From Heliopora coerulea (lineage: Eukaryota; Cnidaria; Anthozoa; Scleralcyonacea; Helioporidae), in assembly GCA_030142905.1 (NCBI GenBank), contig JASJOG010000043.1, positions 301,001 to 365,000 on the forward strand: DNA of 64,000 nt, written 5' to 3'. A program made the translations under genes and the position numbers. Positions 63,405 through 64,000 of this stretch are shown piece by piece. The notes under the pieces are model-generated. The model worked only from the letters and a program-made list of their open reading frames with translations. It was not told the origin of the DNA and made no database searches. Position 1 is the first letter of the stretch; each line of letters opens with the position of its first letter.

Positions 63405-64000
63405 CTAAAAATAAACAGGAGCTAAAAATAAACACTAACAGTCCTTTAAAAACCACAGCTGACACAATAGGTCAAGGAGATCCATCTCCCACAGGTTCGG
63501 TGCTGGTGTGAGACAAATCATATTACGCAGTTCTACTAGGATTTGCGTACAGCAGTTGGAACTAAAACTTTTTTTTTTCTGCTGTCTGTGGACATATTTA
63601 TTATGTTTGAATACTTTTGTCTGTTAATACTGCAGCATGATGTTGAACAAACCATAAAGCTATGGAAAGCTTGGCTTGTTCCGACTACAATGTCTTGCGA
63701 ATTTTCCGTTATGCTGTCCTAAACTGAACGCCGAGCACAACATATCTTAACTTGTCAGCCAGCTCTATTATGGAAGAAAAGCAAATCCTTGGCTACTGGT
63801 GTTGTGTTTTTATTTTAAATAAACTACTTTTGGTTCAACCATCAGTCTGTCTGAGGGCAGTTTTCTATAGTTTTTGATTCACATTGCTATCGAATCAATG
63901 ATACCAGTGTGGAATGTTGCGCTTACAGTGCAAAAGGGCGTGTAAAAAGCATCGGCCTCGGCAGCGGGAGGCCGTGGGGCTTTGACCCTCATTTTTTTGG
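63405..64000. other. ARID5 intron, no recognised content
   Basis: Starts with the 17-bp duplicated acceptor. Beyond that I see no exon with ARID5 similarity or a repeat family. Confidence 0.5.

Overview
This is eukaryotic nuclear DNA from an intron-rich invertebrate animal, probably a cnidarian such as a coral or anemone. Genes are split into dozens of short exons with GT-AG borders, sequence outside exons is AT-rich, and introns carry tRNA-derived SINEs, MITEs, a Penelope-like element and a BEL/Pao retroelement. The phylum is an inference; the window contains no decisive marker.

Three genes lie head-to-tail on the minus strand. (1) About 83% of the window is CFAP46, a TPR-rich ciliary axoneme protein of the central-apparatus C1d projection. 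I traced 60 coding exons from the ATG at 53454 down to 336. Reading phase is kept at every junction except one, between exons 59 and 60, where a short exon must be missing. About 2,540 codons are visible and the C-terminus lies off the left edge. (2) At 54360-56490 is a complete five-exon, 200-residue SPATA24, a coiled-coil protein. (3) At 58952-63404 are the last five exons of an ARID5-type DNA-binding protein, with AT-hook-like motifs followed by the ARID; its N-terminus lies beyond the right edge. The CFAP46/SPATA24 pair makes a small cilium/sperm neighbourhood. An RFX X-box-like palindrome sits about 100 bp upstream of the CFAP46 start.

Layout: 336-3904 distal CFAP46 exons with G-rich and 171-186 bp repeats; 4691-10267 exons with microsatellites; 10353-12600 a very homogeneous 39-mer then 12-mer pyrimidine-rich satellite inside one intron; 13736-14645 an 840-bp Penelope palindrome; 14932-26955 exons with tRNA-like arrays, a 33-bp minisatellite and MITEs; 27168-30716 a nested cluster (older repeat split by a deleted BEL/Pao element and by a mariner-like MITE); 31526-39745 exons with SINEs and MITEs; 39831-45790 a nearly 6-kb (GTAA)n-type array filling most of intron 11; 46123-53454 proximal exons; then SPATA24 and ARID5.

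I found no prokaryotic-type system, CRISPR array or gene cluster. The notable features are the repeat architecture inside CFAP46 introns, the transposon nesting, and regulatory candidates. The very long apparent ORFs in the satellites are artefacts of simple repeats.
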